Counted from the stretch's first letter, positions 54,201 through 62,763 are shown. The stretch: DNA of 64,000 nucleotides from Fischerella sp. JS2 (GCF_032393985.1 NZ_CP135918.1:5643724-5707723); one strand, 5' to 3'. Numbers and translations are program-made. The notes: a model not told the origin generated them from the sequence alone.

Positions 54201-54785
54201 GATACGGGTAAAGTTTTCAGTGCTAGTTTTAGCCCCAATGGTCAGACAATTGTTTCTGCTCATAATGATGGGACAATCAAACTGTGGAACTTGCAAGGAC
54301 AAAATCTCAAATCCTTCAAAGTACATAAAAGTTTCGTCACAAATGTCCGTTTTAGTCCCAATGGTCAAACAATCGCTTCTGCAAGTCGGGATAAAACTAT
54401 CAAACTTTGGAATTTGGACGGACAAGAAATCAAATCCTTCAAAACTCATAGTCATAATGCCGAAGTTACCAAACTTAGCTTTAGTCCAGATGGCAAAATT
54501 CTTGCTTCTGCCAGCGCTGACGGTACAATCCGACTTTGGCAGTTAACAGATGGTCAAGAACTGAAAACCATTTATGGACATGGTTATGCTTTTTGGAATA
54601 TTAGCTTCAGTCCAGATGGTAAAAAAATAGCCTCTGTTAGTGATGATGGACTTGTTGAACTTTGGAATGTAGAAACTCTAGATTTTGAACAGCTAATTGC
54701 TAGGGGCTGCAATTGGTTAGATGATTATTTTAAAAACAATTCTCGCCTGAGCGAGAAAGATAAACATTTTTGTAAACAAAAATAA
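51261..54785 (+). CDS. STAND-type AAA ATPase with WD40 propellers
   Basis: 1,174 residues. N-terminal AAA_35 ATPase (Walker A LNSRQMGKSSLRVHIM; Walker B IIIFVDEIDSIL), helical linker, one transmembrane segment (about 450-475, GGGVLAITLITAIAAAIWANM), then about 14 WD40 repeats (typical unit HNDTVRSVTFSPDGQTIATAS). A large NTP-switch sensor/scaffold; the WD40 part probably senses ligands or partners. Ten bases before the GH5-like gene, so probably an operon. Repeats are highly similar at the DNA level, a known source of recombination. Confidence 0.92.
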   Translation: MTNLNYYKLGGSLEYQHPTYVVRQADSDLYEGLKNGDLCYVLNSRQMGKSSLRVHIMKQLKEQGIQCASVDLTRIGSHVTPSEWYGGFVSELLRGFGLSRKVNFGTWWRSQEFLPPKQRLSELIDDVLLTELPGKIIIFVDEIDSILRINFKDDFFAFIRACYNQRADNPEYQRLTFCLLGVATPSNLIADINRTPFNIGKAIELTGFKLNEIDALIRGFEGRVARPTAIMEEVLKWTGGQPFLTQKLCQLICGSHYSFREHQEKQCVEELVQNQIIENWEAQDEPEHLRTIRDRLTQNAENQTGRLLGLYQQILHQGEIPADDSPEQMQLRLTGLIVKQQGKLQIYNRIYAEIFNQAWLDKILANIRPYAQALKAWVNSNYQDESRLLRGQTLQDARDWAADKGLSDLDRRFLDASQELEKRDVQKRLKAEAEASRILAEANEVLVAANQKAKRRIQMGGGVLAITLITAIAAAIWANMMIQDIQQERIKSLSISSTALFNSNQELDALVAALKAAMQLQSTTSVDANTKESVRLALQRAVYKVKEQNRLEKHNDTVRSVTFSPDGQTIATASEDNTVRLWSIDGREIKKFPVPNQLFRSVSFSPDSKMIAAISANNTVKIWGIDGRDIITLEGQDEEEFMSSICFTPDGKLIAAPSQDNTAKLNKGKFNTVKLFNINSQEIKTFKGYKDSVWSISCSPDNKTIVTADRGGFIKIWSIDGREIKTFRASKQSIFGVSFSPDGKAIATAGGDTTVRLWDLEGKEIRTLGKHDNYVISVSFSPDGKIIASTSADKTVKLWSVNGKELKTLRSHDDSVFSASFSHDGKIIASASADNTIKLWNISALLEPKTFIGHNDSLWSVSFSPDGRIIASAGDDKTIKLWSIDGQELALIKADSENEWNRVWSLNFSSNGQIIATANDDKTIKLWNLNGQNIRIFRGHNKEVKDVNFSPDGQTLVSASYDGTVKLWDINGQELRTLKADTGKVFSASFSPNGQTIVSAHNDGTIKLWNLQGQNLKSFKVHKSFVTNVRFSPNGQTIASASRDKTIKLWNLDGQEIKSFKTHSHNAEVTKLSFSPDGKILASASADGTIRLWQLTDGQELKTIYGHGYAFWNISFSPDGKKIASVSDDGLVELWNVETLDFEQLIARGCNWLDDYFKNNSRLSEKDKHFCKQK

Positions 54786-54795
54786 GGAGATCCTT

Positions 54796-55887
54796 ATGGA
54801 TCGTCGTAAATTTTTAGCCTGGGCTGGAATTGGTTGCTTTGCCAATTTGTCGCTGTCGGTTGCAGCAGCTGCTAGACCCTCTAAAATCAAAAAAAGCGAT
54901 CGCAATCCTAGTTTATATACCAAGGGTAGATACTTGTATGACTCCCTCGGCAACAAAGTTATTCTGCGAGGAATCAACCTACCCCTGCTGGATGACTGGG
55001 ATTTTCCCAAAACTGATAAGTTAGCAGAACTAGAAAAAACAGGAGCTAATGCTGTCAGAATTCAATGGTACAAGGATTATGGTCAAAGCGATCGCCCCGC
55101 TTATTCAATTGCAGACTTGGATAATTTTCTCACCAGATGCAAGACGAGTCGGATTATTCCAGTACTGGGTTTGTGGGATCTCACCTGCAAAGGTGATGTC
55201 AACCTGTTAAATACCCAGTTAATTCCCTGGTGGACTTCTGAACCTGTCCTGAATGTTCTTAAAAAACATCAAAAGTATCTGATCATCAATTTAGCAAATG
55301 AATTGGGTGTTTATCGCTGGGCTAATAATTCTACTAGTGCATTAAATACTTTCAAGAATGCCTACAAAACTGCTATTACAAAAATACGCCAGTATTTACA
55401 TTTACCGATTATGATTGACGCGCCCGATTGCGGTCAATCTATTGAAGTGTTTACGAAAATTGGTCAGGAGTTAATTGATTACGATCCTAACCGCAATCTT
55501 TTATTTAGCAGTCACGCTTATTGGGCTGGCTATGACGGGATACCGCATCTCAAAACGGCTATCGATGCTAATCTGCCTATTGTTTTTGGTGAAATTGCTA
55601 ACAAGCAAGATGAAGAAATTGAGGGAAAAACTCAATGCTGTTATTACGATCTTGATGGTAGCGATCAAAATCATGCACCCGAAAATGGTTTTACCTATCA
55701 AGCATTTTTGCGGCTGTTAAAAGAGCAGGAAATTGGCTGGTTGGCTTGGTGTTGGTGGAAGGACTATTGCACAGAACGCCAGATGTCCCAAAATGGCAAT
55801 TTTTCTAGTCTTACATCCTACGGAAATGATATTGTGAACAATTCTGTTTATGGGTTGAAGGTGACAGCTCAAAGAGCAAAATTTTAG
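54796..55887 (+). CDS. Glycoside hydrolase family 5-like (cellulase/mannanase) protein, Tat-type signal
   Basis: 363 residues. N-terminal RRKFLAWAGIGCFANLS is a twin-arginine signal. The body is a GH5-type barrel: VILRGINLPLLDDW, TGANAVRIQWYKDYG, the acid/base Glu in YLIINLANELG and the nucleophile Glu in IVFGEIANKQD, with the ending GWLAWCWWKDY. Likely cleaves beta-linked glucan or mannan outside the cell. AAGGAG lies before the ATG; the STAND protein gene is 10 bases upstream. Confidence 0.85.
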   Translation: MDRRKFLAWAGIGCFANLSLSVAAAARPSKIKKSDRNPSLYTKGRYLYDSLGNKVILRGINLPLLDDWDFPKTDKLAELEKTGANAVRIQWYKDYGQSDRPAYSIADLDNFLTRCKTSRIIPVLGLWDLTCKGDVNLLNTQLIPWWTSEPVLNVLKKHQKYLIINLANELGVYRWANNSTSALNTFKNAYKTAITKIRQYLHLPIMIDAPDCGQSIEVFTKIGQELIDYDPNRNLLFSSHAYWAGYDGIPHLKTAIDANLPIVFGEIANKQDEEIEGKTQCCYYDLDGSDQNHAPENGFTYQAFLRLLKEQEIGWLAWCWWKDYCTERQMSQNGNFSSLTSYGNDIVNNSVYGLKVTAQRAKF

Positions 55888-55985
55888 TGATAGTTATAAC
55901 GAATTATTGCAAAAAGATAAAATAGTAAGTGATTAGACTGATAGAACAGTGTTAAGCCGTTTACCCCGCTTATCACCCAAAAGCA

Positions 55986-57377
55986 ATGGATCAACTAGTT
56001 AATCAAGTTTTGCGCGATCGCTATCGCATTCAATCCCTGCTTGGTCGCCAGACTGGTAGGAGAACTTTTCTCGCAAACGATTTACAAACAGGATCGTCTG
56101 TTGTAGTCAAGTTGCTGTTGTTTAGTCCTGACTTTAATTGGGATGATTTGAAACTTTTTGAACGTGAGGTAGAAGTCCTACAATCTCTAGATCATCCAGC
56201 GATTCCTAAATATATTGATCGCTTCGAGGTTGAGACTGAATTAGGCAAAGGCTTTGCTTTGGTTCAAAGTTATATTGAAGCTAGATCATTACAAAATTGG
56301 ATAGAGTCTGGTCGTACCTTTAGTGAGTCAGAAATAAAAGCGATCGCTAAGCAATTACTAGAAATTTTAGATTATCTCCATAGTCGCCAACCTCCTGTCG
56401 TGCATCGAGATATTAAACCAAGTAACATTTTGTTAGGCGATCGCACTGGTAATAGTCCTGGACAGATTTACCTAATTGATTTTGGTAGTGTGCAAACTGT
56501 AGTGCATAGTGGTACAAGGACGGTTGTTGGTACTTATGGCTACATGCCTCCTGAACAATTCGGTGGACGCACAGTACCCGCTTCAGACCTTTATGCTTTG
56601 GGGACAACGCTGATTTATCTGGTGACGGGACAGCACCCCGATGAATTGCCACAACGGGAGATGCGAGTACTGTTTGAAGATAGAGTCAATCTCAGCCCGA
56701 ATCTCGTTGATTGGCTAAAATGGCTTACAGAACCCAGTCTAGATTTACGGTTGAAATCTGCAAAGCAGGCGTTAGAAGCTTTAGAAAAATCAAATTTACG
56801 AACAAGTTCCTTAGCAATTGCGAAAAAACCTGTTGGTAGCAAAGTTAAGCTTACTAACACCAGACAAATGTTAGAGATTCTGATTCCACCACGAGGGTTT
56901 CATCTGGGATTAATCCCGATAATTGGATTTGCGATCGCATGGAACTCTTTTCTGGTGAAGTGGTACAGCATCGCTTTCAGTAGCTGGAGTAGTGGCGGAT
57001 GGTTCGCAGCCCTATTTGCAATCGGTCACTTGGGTGTAGGCTTTTACTTGATTTGGACTATTCTCTATACTTTATTCGGACAAGTCAAACTTCGGATTAC
57101 TGGGCAGCAAATCTCTCTGACTCGTGAACTCCTGGGAGTAAAATGTCCACCAGCTCTTAGTGCGGCTCGACAAGATATTGTGAAAGTTGAACTGACTCGT
57201 CTTTCATACAACAGAGATCCCGAAGGGGGTAATGTGAAAGTTCCTCCTCAAATTAACATTTGGGCAGGGATAAAGAAATTTGAACTTGTTAGTGGCGATC
57301 GTCTAACTATCCCAGAACTTGACTGGTTAGCACACAATTTGAGCAGTTGGCTAAATTTGCCCATTACCAGGGACTAG
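55986..57377 (+). CDS. Serine/threonine protein kinase with C-terminal membrane helices
   Basis: 463 residues. Kinase domain: VVVKLLLFSPDF (VxK Lys), VVHRDIKPSNILL, LIDFGSVQTV, GTYGYMPPEQFGG. The glycine loop is poor (LLGRQTGRRTF), so activity should be tested. Residues about 300-390 hold two transmembrane helices (LGLIPIIGFAIAWNSF and LGVGFYLIWTILYTLFG), and a C-terminal domain follows. About 100 bases after the GH5-like gene, on the same strand. Confidence 0.88.
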   Translation: MDQLVNQVLRDRYRIQSLLGRQTGRRTFLANDLQTGSSVVVKLLLFSPDFNWDDLKLFEREVEVLQSLDHPAIPKYIDRFEVETELGKGFALVQSYIEARSLQNWIESGRTFSESEIKAIAKQLLEILDYLHSRQPPVVHRDIKPSNILLGDRTGNSPGQIYLIDFGSVQTVVHSGTRTVVGTYGYMPPEQFGGRTVPASDLYALGTTLIYLVTGQHPDELPQREMRVLFEDRVNLSPNLVDWLKWLTEPSLDLRLKSAKQALEALEKSNLRTSSLAIAKKPVGSKVKLTNTRQMLEILIPPRGFHLGLIPIIGFAIAWNSFLVKWYSIAFSSWSSGGWFAALFAIGHLGVGFYLIWTILYTLFGQVKLRITGQQISLTRELLGVKCPPALSAARQDIVKVELTRLSYNRDPEGGNVKVPPQINIWAGIKKFELVSGDRLTIPELDWLAHNLSSWLNLPITRD

Positions 57378-57429
57378 TCTCTGAAGAAACACTTTGTATA
57401 AATCGTTAATCCAAAATTGGTATCAGCTA

Positions 57430-57666
57430 TCATCGCGGCAAATTTGCTAAGATTTTCTCAACTCGCCGAAGAGGACAGACCCCTCTGAGAGGTTTGCCTG
57501 AAAAGGAGATCCTTTGTAGGATGGGCATTAGTAGGGCAAAACGTAACTGTGACGATACCGCAGCAATTAAGAGCCACATTCTTGTAAAGTGCAAAGAAAG
57601 TGGAAGCTGGATGGCACCGCCGTTGATATGGTTCCAGCATCGTTAATAGTTTGGAAACCATTACAT
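57430..57666 (+). promoter_or_regulatory. T-box riboswitch controlling the AspRS2-type gene
   Basis: The T-box bulge TGGCACC at 57612-57618 is flanked by GCTGGA / TCCAGC (57606-57611 and 57633-57638) and GCCG / TGGT, making the antiterminator. Upstream stems include GTTTGCC / GGCAAAAC around AAAGG-AGAT-CCTTT. The specifier is not resolved: AAC at 57545 (Asn) or GAT at 57554 (Asp) are candidates. ATGGTTCC (57628-57635) can instead pair with GGAAACCAT (57653-57661), which covers the GGAAA upstream of the ATG at 57667. That suggests translational control. Confidence 0.8.
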
Positions 57667-58965
57667 ATGAAAAGTGCCTCACGAATGCTTATTGCTTCTC
57701 TGCATTCGTTGCCAACAGAAGAAGTTATGATTTGTGGCTGGGTATATCGTCTGCGAGAACTGGCTCGGACAACATTTATCATTGTTAGAGACTGTAGTGG
57801 AGAAGTCCAATGCGTTGCTTCTTCAACTGCAATTCAAGCAGTTTCACTCAAGTTAGATGAGCCAGTAGAAATTAAAGGTAAAGTAAGACCAGACACCAGA
57901 GCAAAGGCTGGGTTTGAGGTAGAAGTTTTTGAAATATCTGTTCTCAACCGAGTTACTCAAATTCTTCCCTTCAATTCTTCTTCAAATATTGCCGAAATTG
58001 GAATTGACACTATTTTAAATCACCGTCCTCTATCACTCCGCAATCAGAGCATTGGTGACATCTTTAAAATACAGGCAGCGATTCTGGATTATTTTCGCTT
58101 TTTCTTAAAAGAAAGATATTTTACCGAAATATTTACATCTAAAATCGTTTCTAGTGGAACAGAAGGGGGAACAAATTTATTTGAAATCAAATACTTTGAA
58201 CGCTGCGCTTATCTTGCTCAAAGTCCACAATTCTATAAAGAATATGGAGTAGCAGGGCTAGAGCGGGTTTTTGAGACAGGTCACGTGTATCGTGCTGAAC
58301 CACATGCTAGCAGCCGTCATCTAACAGAATACTACTCTTTAGATTTGGAAATGGGGTTTATTGATAGTCCACAAGAGTTGATTCAATTAGAGCGAGAGCT
58401 GCTTAACTTTATTTTTGAACGACTTAACCAAGATTATGGAGAGATACTCAAGAGGTATCGAGAAAAACTACTTCCTCAGATGCTGAACGTGCCAGTGTGG
58501 GAATTTGACGAATGTCTAAGGCTGTTAAATCAACACTTCGGTCGTAGTGACCTCGTAGATGATCTCGACCCTGAAGCAGAACGCCAGCTTTGTCAACTGG
58601 CTGAATCAGAAACTGGAATACCTGCCTTGTTTGTCATTGGTTTCCCATTGATAGGGCGACCGTTCTATACGCACCCACGAGGTAACGGTGGTGCAGCGCA
58701 AAGCTTTGACCTGCTGTTTGAAGGAATCGAGCTTACAACGGGTGGACAACGACTCCATAAACGAGAAGATTTAGAGCAAGCACTTAGAAATCGTAGTATT
58801 GATCCTGTGTCTTTTGAAACTCATTTGCGGATGTTTGAATTGGGAATGCCAACTCATGGAGGACTGGCGATTGGACTAGAAAGGCTGACAGCAAGAATTC
58901 TACATCTTGCCAACGTCAGACAGGCAACACTTTATCCACGAGATAGGTATCGTATAGCACCATAG
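57667..58965 (+). CDS. aspS2: Aspartyl-tRNA synthetase, archaeal/AspRS2 type (probably non-discriminating)
   Basis: Class IIb synthetase of about 433 residues. N-terminal anticodon-binding OB domain (VMICGWVYRLRELARTTFIIVRDCSGEVQCV), class II motifs: FETGHVYRAEPHASSRHLTEYYSLDLEMGF (motif 2) and the final GLAIGLERLTARIL (motif 3, GxGxxR-like). It is much shorter than the bacterial AspRS (about 590 residues) and resembles archaeal-type AspRS2/AsnRS-like enzymes. These often charge tRNA-Asn with Asp for the amidotransferase pathway. The start may also be ATG 57685. Confidence 0.85.
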   Translation: MKSASRMLIASLHSLPTEEVMICGWVYRLRELARTTFIIVRDCSGEVQCVASSTAIQAVSLKLDEPVEIKGKVRPDTRAKAGFEVEVFEISVLNRVTQILPFNSSSNIAEIGIDTILNHRPLSLRNQSIGDIFKIQAAILDYFRFFLKERYFTEIFTSKIVSSGTEGGTNLFEIKYFERCAYLAQSPQFYKEYGVAGLERVFETGHVYRAEPHASSRHLTEYYSLDLEMGFIDSPQELIQLERELLNFIFERLNQDYGEILKRYREKLLPQMLNVPVWEFDECLRLLNQHFGRSDLVDDLDPEAERQLCQLAESETGIPALFVIGFPLIGRPFYTHPRGNGGAAQSFDLLFEGIELTTGGQRLHKREDLEQALRNRSIDPVSFETHLRMFELGMPTHGGLAIGLERLTARILHLANVRQATLYPRDRYRIAP

Positions 58966-58977
58966 GTTTAGCGATCG

Positions 58978-59271
58978 CTACTGCCAAGTCGAAACATCTC
59001 GCAGTGCTTCTGGAATTTCCTCACCTGCGGGAAACTCCAGTACAGTTTCTCGAAAACCTAAATAACCAGACTCGGTAAAAGACAACAGCATCCGTCTGAG
59101 TGCGAACCACACCTCTGGTTCATATTCCCAATCACCATATCTGGAAGCTTTACCTGCAATTGAACGCAGCGCCCAAAAATAGCTATTCCTCACCACAGAA
59201 CCACCTTTTTTATACTCTGGTACGTCTTCGTGATGCAGGAACAGTACATCGTTTTCAATTTTGGCTCTCAT
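58978..59271 (-). CDS. Conserved hypothetical protein, 97 residues
   Basis: A small soluble protein, MRAKIENDVLFLHHEDVP at the start, with WALRSIAGKASRYGDWEYEPEVWFALRRML and a C-terminal EFPAGEEIPEALRDVSTW. I do not recognise the family. ATG 59271 abuts tandem repeats; the frame continues upstream through the repeat (THSPHSPYPAPPHLP), which is not counted as coding. Convergent with aspS2, with a gap of 12 bases. Confidence 0.65.
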   Translation of the reverse strand: MRAKIENDVLFLHHEDVPEYKKGGSVVRNSYFWALRSIAGKASRYGDWEYEPEVWFALRRMLLSFTESGYLGFRETVLEFPAGEEIPEALRDVSTWQ

Positions 59272-59471
59272 GGGGAGGTGCGGGGTAGGGAGGTGGGGAG
59301 GTGCGGGGTAGGGGGAGTGTGGGGAGTGTGTAGACACGCAAGTGGCTTCCCGTAGGGTGGAGTAAGTATTAAACAACTAAATAACTACTAACCACTAACT
59401 ACTAACTACTATTGTACAGACGCGATGTTCCTCGCGTCTGTACCTACTAACTACCAACCAACAACCACTAA
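59272..59471. repeat. STRR block with palindrome copy 5
   Basis: GGGGAGGTGCGGGGTAGGG units, then TGTGTAGACACGCAAGTGGC with GGGTGGAGTAAGTATTA (near copy of the 31409-31505 block), then the palindrome 59414-59443 (GTACAGACGCGATG ... CGCGTCTGTAC) and CTAACTACTA runs. Confidence 0.85.
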
Positions 59472-61613
59472 CTAATTCGATGTTAAACCAATCCGAAAAG
59501 TAAACCCAGGGCTGTAGGTACGATTGACTCGTTCGTATTGTTCACCCAGTAAGTTTTCTAGATAAACCCTAATTCCTAAAGTTCTTGTTAAAGGGATGCG
59601 AGCGCTAAAATCTAAATTAAAGAATGGTGGGACAAAATCTGTAGTTTTATCTCCTGGGTTGGTAAAGAAGGCGCGACGCGCGCCACTATTATAAGTAGCA
59701 TACAAATTAGCCTGCCATCCTCCACTTTGATAACCAATACCAGCTTGAGCTACAGAATAGGGGATCATGCCTAACTGCAAGCCTTTTTCTACTCCTGTTT
59801 TAATTTGGGCATCCGTATAAGTATAGTTAACAAAAGTAGACCAACTAGAAGCAATTTGCCACTTTAACGCTGCTTCAAAACCGTTAGTATCGACAAGCCC
59901 AATATTTTCCCATCTTCCTTGAATAATTCCCAGGCGATTGTCTAAACTACTGCCAAAGTAAGTAAATTGTCCTGTCAAATTCTCTGAGAAATTTACATCT
60001 ACTCCCGCAGTCCAAGATGAACCTGTTTCTGGTTCCAAGTCTGGATTTGGCAACCAACCATGAACCGTATCATAAACATACAGTTGATCTAAACCAGGAT
60101 TACGCTGTCCTCCTGCCCAACTTCCGCGCACAGCAAAGTTTGGTGTCACACCATAACGAAATCCCACGCTAGGATTGAGATAATTACCAAACTTACTATC
60201 AAAGCTTTGTCTCAATCCTAAATCTAGTTCCAAGTTTTTAGTGATGTTCCAAGTATTGAGAACAAATAAAGCTGTGTTTAATAGATTCTCGTTTTCAGTT
60301 TCATTTAAAGCAACTCGATCAGGACGTGTACTTTCAGTCTTACCATCTAAGTTATTATTGTGAAACTCTAAACCCCATCGCAATCTATTACCTGGACTAG
60401 TTCGCCAATCGTGATCTAATCTAGCTGTAAATAATTGAGTATCTAAAACACCAGTGCGGTAATATTCTCTACCTTGAAAAGAAGTCGGCCCATAAGTACT
60501 AAAGTAATCCTGGTTATAACCCAATGTAGTTGTTAGAATGGAATTCTCGCCATTACCTAGTAGGGTTTTCCAAGATAAACCAAGATTAAGTCCATCGTGG
60601 TCTAGTCGGTCTTTTTGAAGTGGGAAACCAAAATATACTAAACCGCGACGACTGCTAAGTTTTGTCGCGTCGAAACTGAGAGTATTTCTGTCATTTAAAT
60701 CGAAAATTAAGCTACCAAAATAGCTACTGATAGCAGTATCTGCATTAGTTAAATAACCATCGGCATTGCGATTTGCTGCACCTTCTGGTACTTTATAGCG
60801 ATTATCGATGAAACTTCTTTCAAAGCTGAAATTATATTTAACAGAACCAAAGGAGCCATTATAACTTGTTTGTTGATTATTAAAATTCAATGAGCCGAAT
60901 TCTACAGCAGCATTAAATTGAGGAGTGAAGCCGCCTTCTTTTGTAATAATATTAACTACTCCACCAAAACCAGATGAACCATACAGGGTTGTGACTGCAC
61001 CACTTGATAATTCAATTTTTTCAATTGATTCTACAGGAATACTATTTAAATCAGTGGCTCCATGATATGTGTTGATATTAGTATTAATCGGTCTGCCATT
61101 AATCAGGAATACTGACTGATTAATTGAATGTCCCCGATAGTATGTACCTGTGTGGATATCTGCTCCATAACCGACATCATTAATGGCGAAACCTGGCATT
61201 CTTTTGAGAACATCAGCTACACTTGTAGAGCCTTGTTTTTGAATTTCTTCTTGTTCAATTACGTAAGTAGGAGTAGATTGGGGCAAAGTGTATATTTCCC
61301 CGATCGCCTCTAGTTCGATATCCGCTTCGTTAGTAGTTTCGTCAGTGGTAGAGGGTTCTGTTTCTACCTGTGCTATTGCTTCAGTAGATGTTGTAGATAG
61401 CTGAGTTAATAATTCAGCATTTGTCGCAGTTAATTCTATTTCACTTAAGGTAGGAATTTCTGAATTTGTTTGCAGAGATTTATCAATAAGCTGCTGATTG
61501 TATTTAGTGTCATCAGCAAGAGCAGGATAGGCTATGAGTAGATTAATTATAGTTCCTGGAAGCAAAAAAAAGCACTTTTTCACTTTTATATCACTGGTAG
61601 TAGAAACATTCAT
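59472..61613 (-). CDS. TonB-dependent outer-membrane receptor
   Basis: 713 residues from ATG 61613. N-terminal signal region, a long acidic/Thr-rich linker, a plug domain (VIEQEEIQKQGSTSVADVLKRMPGF, INGRPINTN, IEKIELSSGAVTTLYGSSGFGGVVNIIT), then a beta-barrel ending TFRIGLTSN with a C-terminal aromatic-type ending. Likely imports a siderophore or metal chelate. A similar Anabaena receptor is linked to iron and copper handling, which is suggestive here given the site shared with cytochrome c6. The longer frame to 61703 lacks a signal peptide at its start. Confidence 0.9.
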   Translation of the reverse strand: MNVSTTSDIKVKKCFFLLPGTIINLLIAYPALADDTKYNQQLIDKSLQTNSEIPTLSEIELTATNAELLTQLSTTSTEAIAQVETEPSTTDETTNEADIELEAIGEIYTLPQSTPTYVIEQEEIQKQGSTSVADVLKRMPGFAINDVGYGADIHTGTYYRGHSINQSVFLINGRPINTNINTYHGATDLNSIPVESIEKIELSSGAVTTLYGSSGFGGVVNIITKEGGFTPQFNAAVEFGSLNFNNQQTSYNGSFGSVKYNFSFERSFIDNRYKVPEGAANRNADGYLTNADTAISSYFGSLIFDLNDRNTLSFDATKLSSRRGLVYFGFPLQKDRLDHDGLNLGLSWKTLLGNGENSILTTTLGYNQDYFSTYGPTSFQGREYYRTGVLDTQLFTARLDHDWRTSPGNRLRWGLEFHNNNLDGKTESTRPDRVALNETENENLLNTALFVLNTWNITKNLELDLGLRQSFDSKFGNYLNPSVGFRYGVTPNFAVRGSWAGGQRNPGLDQLYVYDTVHGWLPNPDLEPETGSSWTAGVDVNFSENLTGQFTYFGSSLDNRLGIIQGRWENIGLVDTNGFEAALKWQIASSWSTFVNYTYTDAQIKTGVEKGLQLGMIPYSVAQAGIGYQSGGWQANLYATYNSGARRAFFTNPGDKTTDFVPPFFNLDFSARIPLTRTLGIRVYLENLLGEQYERVNRTYSPGFTFRIGLTSN

Positions 61614-61773
61614 ATCATGTTCGCTTGAATACTTATAACGTCGCGTAGGTTGGTAATAGGTAATTAAGATACTGATGATTTTCCTATACCCAATGCCCAA
61701 CAACGAAGCATAATATTGTAAGTAATTAGCCGAACTTGATATCAGTGATATTTAGCAATTATTGCAAATAGCT

Positions 61774-61794
61774 GTCAAAAGACAGACTGTCGTA
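61774..61794 (-). promoter_or_regulatory. Candidate operator upstream of the TonB receptor gene (GACAGACTGTC core)
   Basis: The 11-base palindrome GACAG-A-CTGTC at 61781-61791 is preceded by GTCAAAA and followed by GTA. The same sequence, with one changed base, is at 63549 upstream of the cytochrome c6 gene. It lies about 165 bases before the receptor start codon. Confidence 0.55.
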
Positions 61795-61833
61795 TTTTTG
61801 AAACGTAGAAGGGACAGAGAGTTTTGTAGTAAT

Positions 61834-62763
61834 TTAGGAAACTACGACTTTAAACGATATTTGCTTTTGTACAGTCTTGATTAAAAATAGTGTTTTTTCG
61901 TATGCGACTTTCTCTCCCTGATATCCAAAGAAATCAGCTGCTTTGAGTAAATCTGCGATCGCAGCTTGTTCATAACCAAGGCGATGGAAGGCTATTCCCC
62001 TGCTAATATAAGTACTACCATCACTTGGGTTAAGCCGGATAGCTTTAGTAAAATTATCTACAGCACCAGGGTAATCTTCACTTTTGGCACAAGCACAACC
62101 TCGGTTAAAATAGGCTCGATAGTCAACGGCATTGAGACGAATTGCCCGATTAAAGTCGAGCATAGCATTTTGGAAGTCTCTTAGCTCTAAACGCGCTAAC
62201 CCTCGATCATTATAGATATCAGCAAGTAGAGGGCTACCTGTATGGGGGATTTGACTTAGGGCAAGATTGTAGTCTGTAATTGCCTGCTGATACTTTTCCA
62301 AAGAAGCATTGGCGATTCCTCGGTTATAATAGGCGCGAAAATCACTTGGTTTGAGAGCGATCGCTTGCTCATCGTCAGCAATAGCCGCTTCATAGTAACC
62401 TAGTCTATACTCAGCAATGCCTTTATTTAAATAAGCCTCAGCATTCTTTGGTGAAAAATTAATTGCTTGGGTACAGTCTGCGATCGCATTTTGGTAATCT
62501 TGAATGTTGAGATAAGCAAGACAACGATTACTATAAGCAGCAGCAAAATCATGTTTTTGTTCAATCGCTTGTTGAAATTCTTGAATTGCTCCTTGGTAGT
62601 TACCGTATAGCATTTTTTCTATCCCCAACTTGAAAAAATCTTCTGCTGTAGTTGGGATGATAGAAGTAGTTAATGAATAAGCAGGTGCAGATACAAATGA
62701 ACAACTAAGCACAATAACAGTAATTAAAATTAAACTAAAAACAAAGCGATAACAGCAATTCAT
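61834..62763 (-). CDS. Tetratricopeptide repeat protein with signal peptide
   Basis: 309 residues. Signal sequence (FVFSLILITVIVLSCSFVSAPA) with a Cys near the cleavage site that could mark a lipoprotein, then about seven TPR motifs (for example GNYQGAIQEFQQAIEQKHDFAAAYSNRC, YPGAVDNFTKAIRLNPSDGSTYISRG). A periplasmic or membrane-attached scaffold; partner unknown. GAGG precedes the ATG. It lies between the receptor and cytochrome c6 genes on the same strand. Confidence 0.92.
   Translation of the reverse strand: MNCCYRFVFSLILITVIVLSCSFVSAPAYSLTTSIIPTTAEDFFKLGIEKMLYGNYQGAIQEFQQAIEQKHDFAAAYSNRCLAYLNIQDYQNAIADCTQAINFSPKNAEAYLNKGIAEYRLGYYEAAIADDEQAIALKPSDFRAYYNRGIANASLEKYQQAITDYNLALSQIPHTGSPLLADIYNDRGLARLELRDFQNAMLDFNRAIRLNAVDYRAYFNRGCACAKSEDYPGAVDNFTKAIRLNPSDGSTYISRGIAFHRLGYEQAAIADLLKAADFFGYQGEKVAYEKTLFLIKTVQKQISFKVVVS

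Noticed and set aside
53217-54546. Several 60-110 residue ORFs inside the WD40 region on both strands
   Set aside because: They are alternate frames of near-identical WD40 repeats in the large STAND gene.
61614-61773. Possible Fur box upstream of the TonB receptor
   Set aside because: AT-rich words are present but no stretch fits the 19-base Fur consensus well enough to claim.
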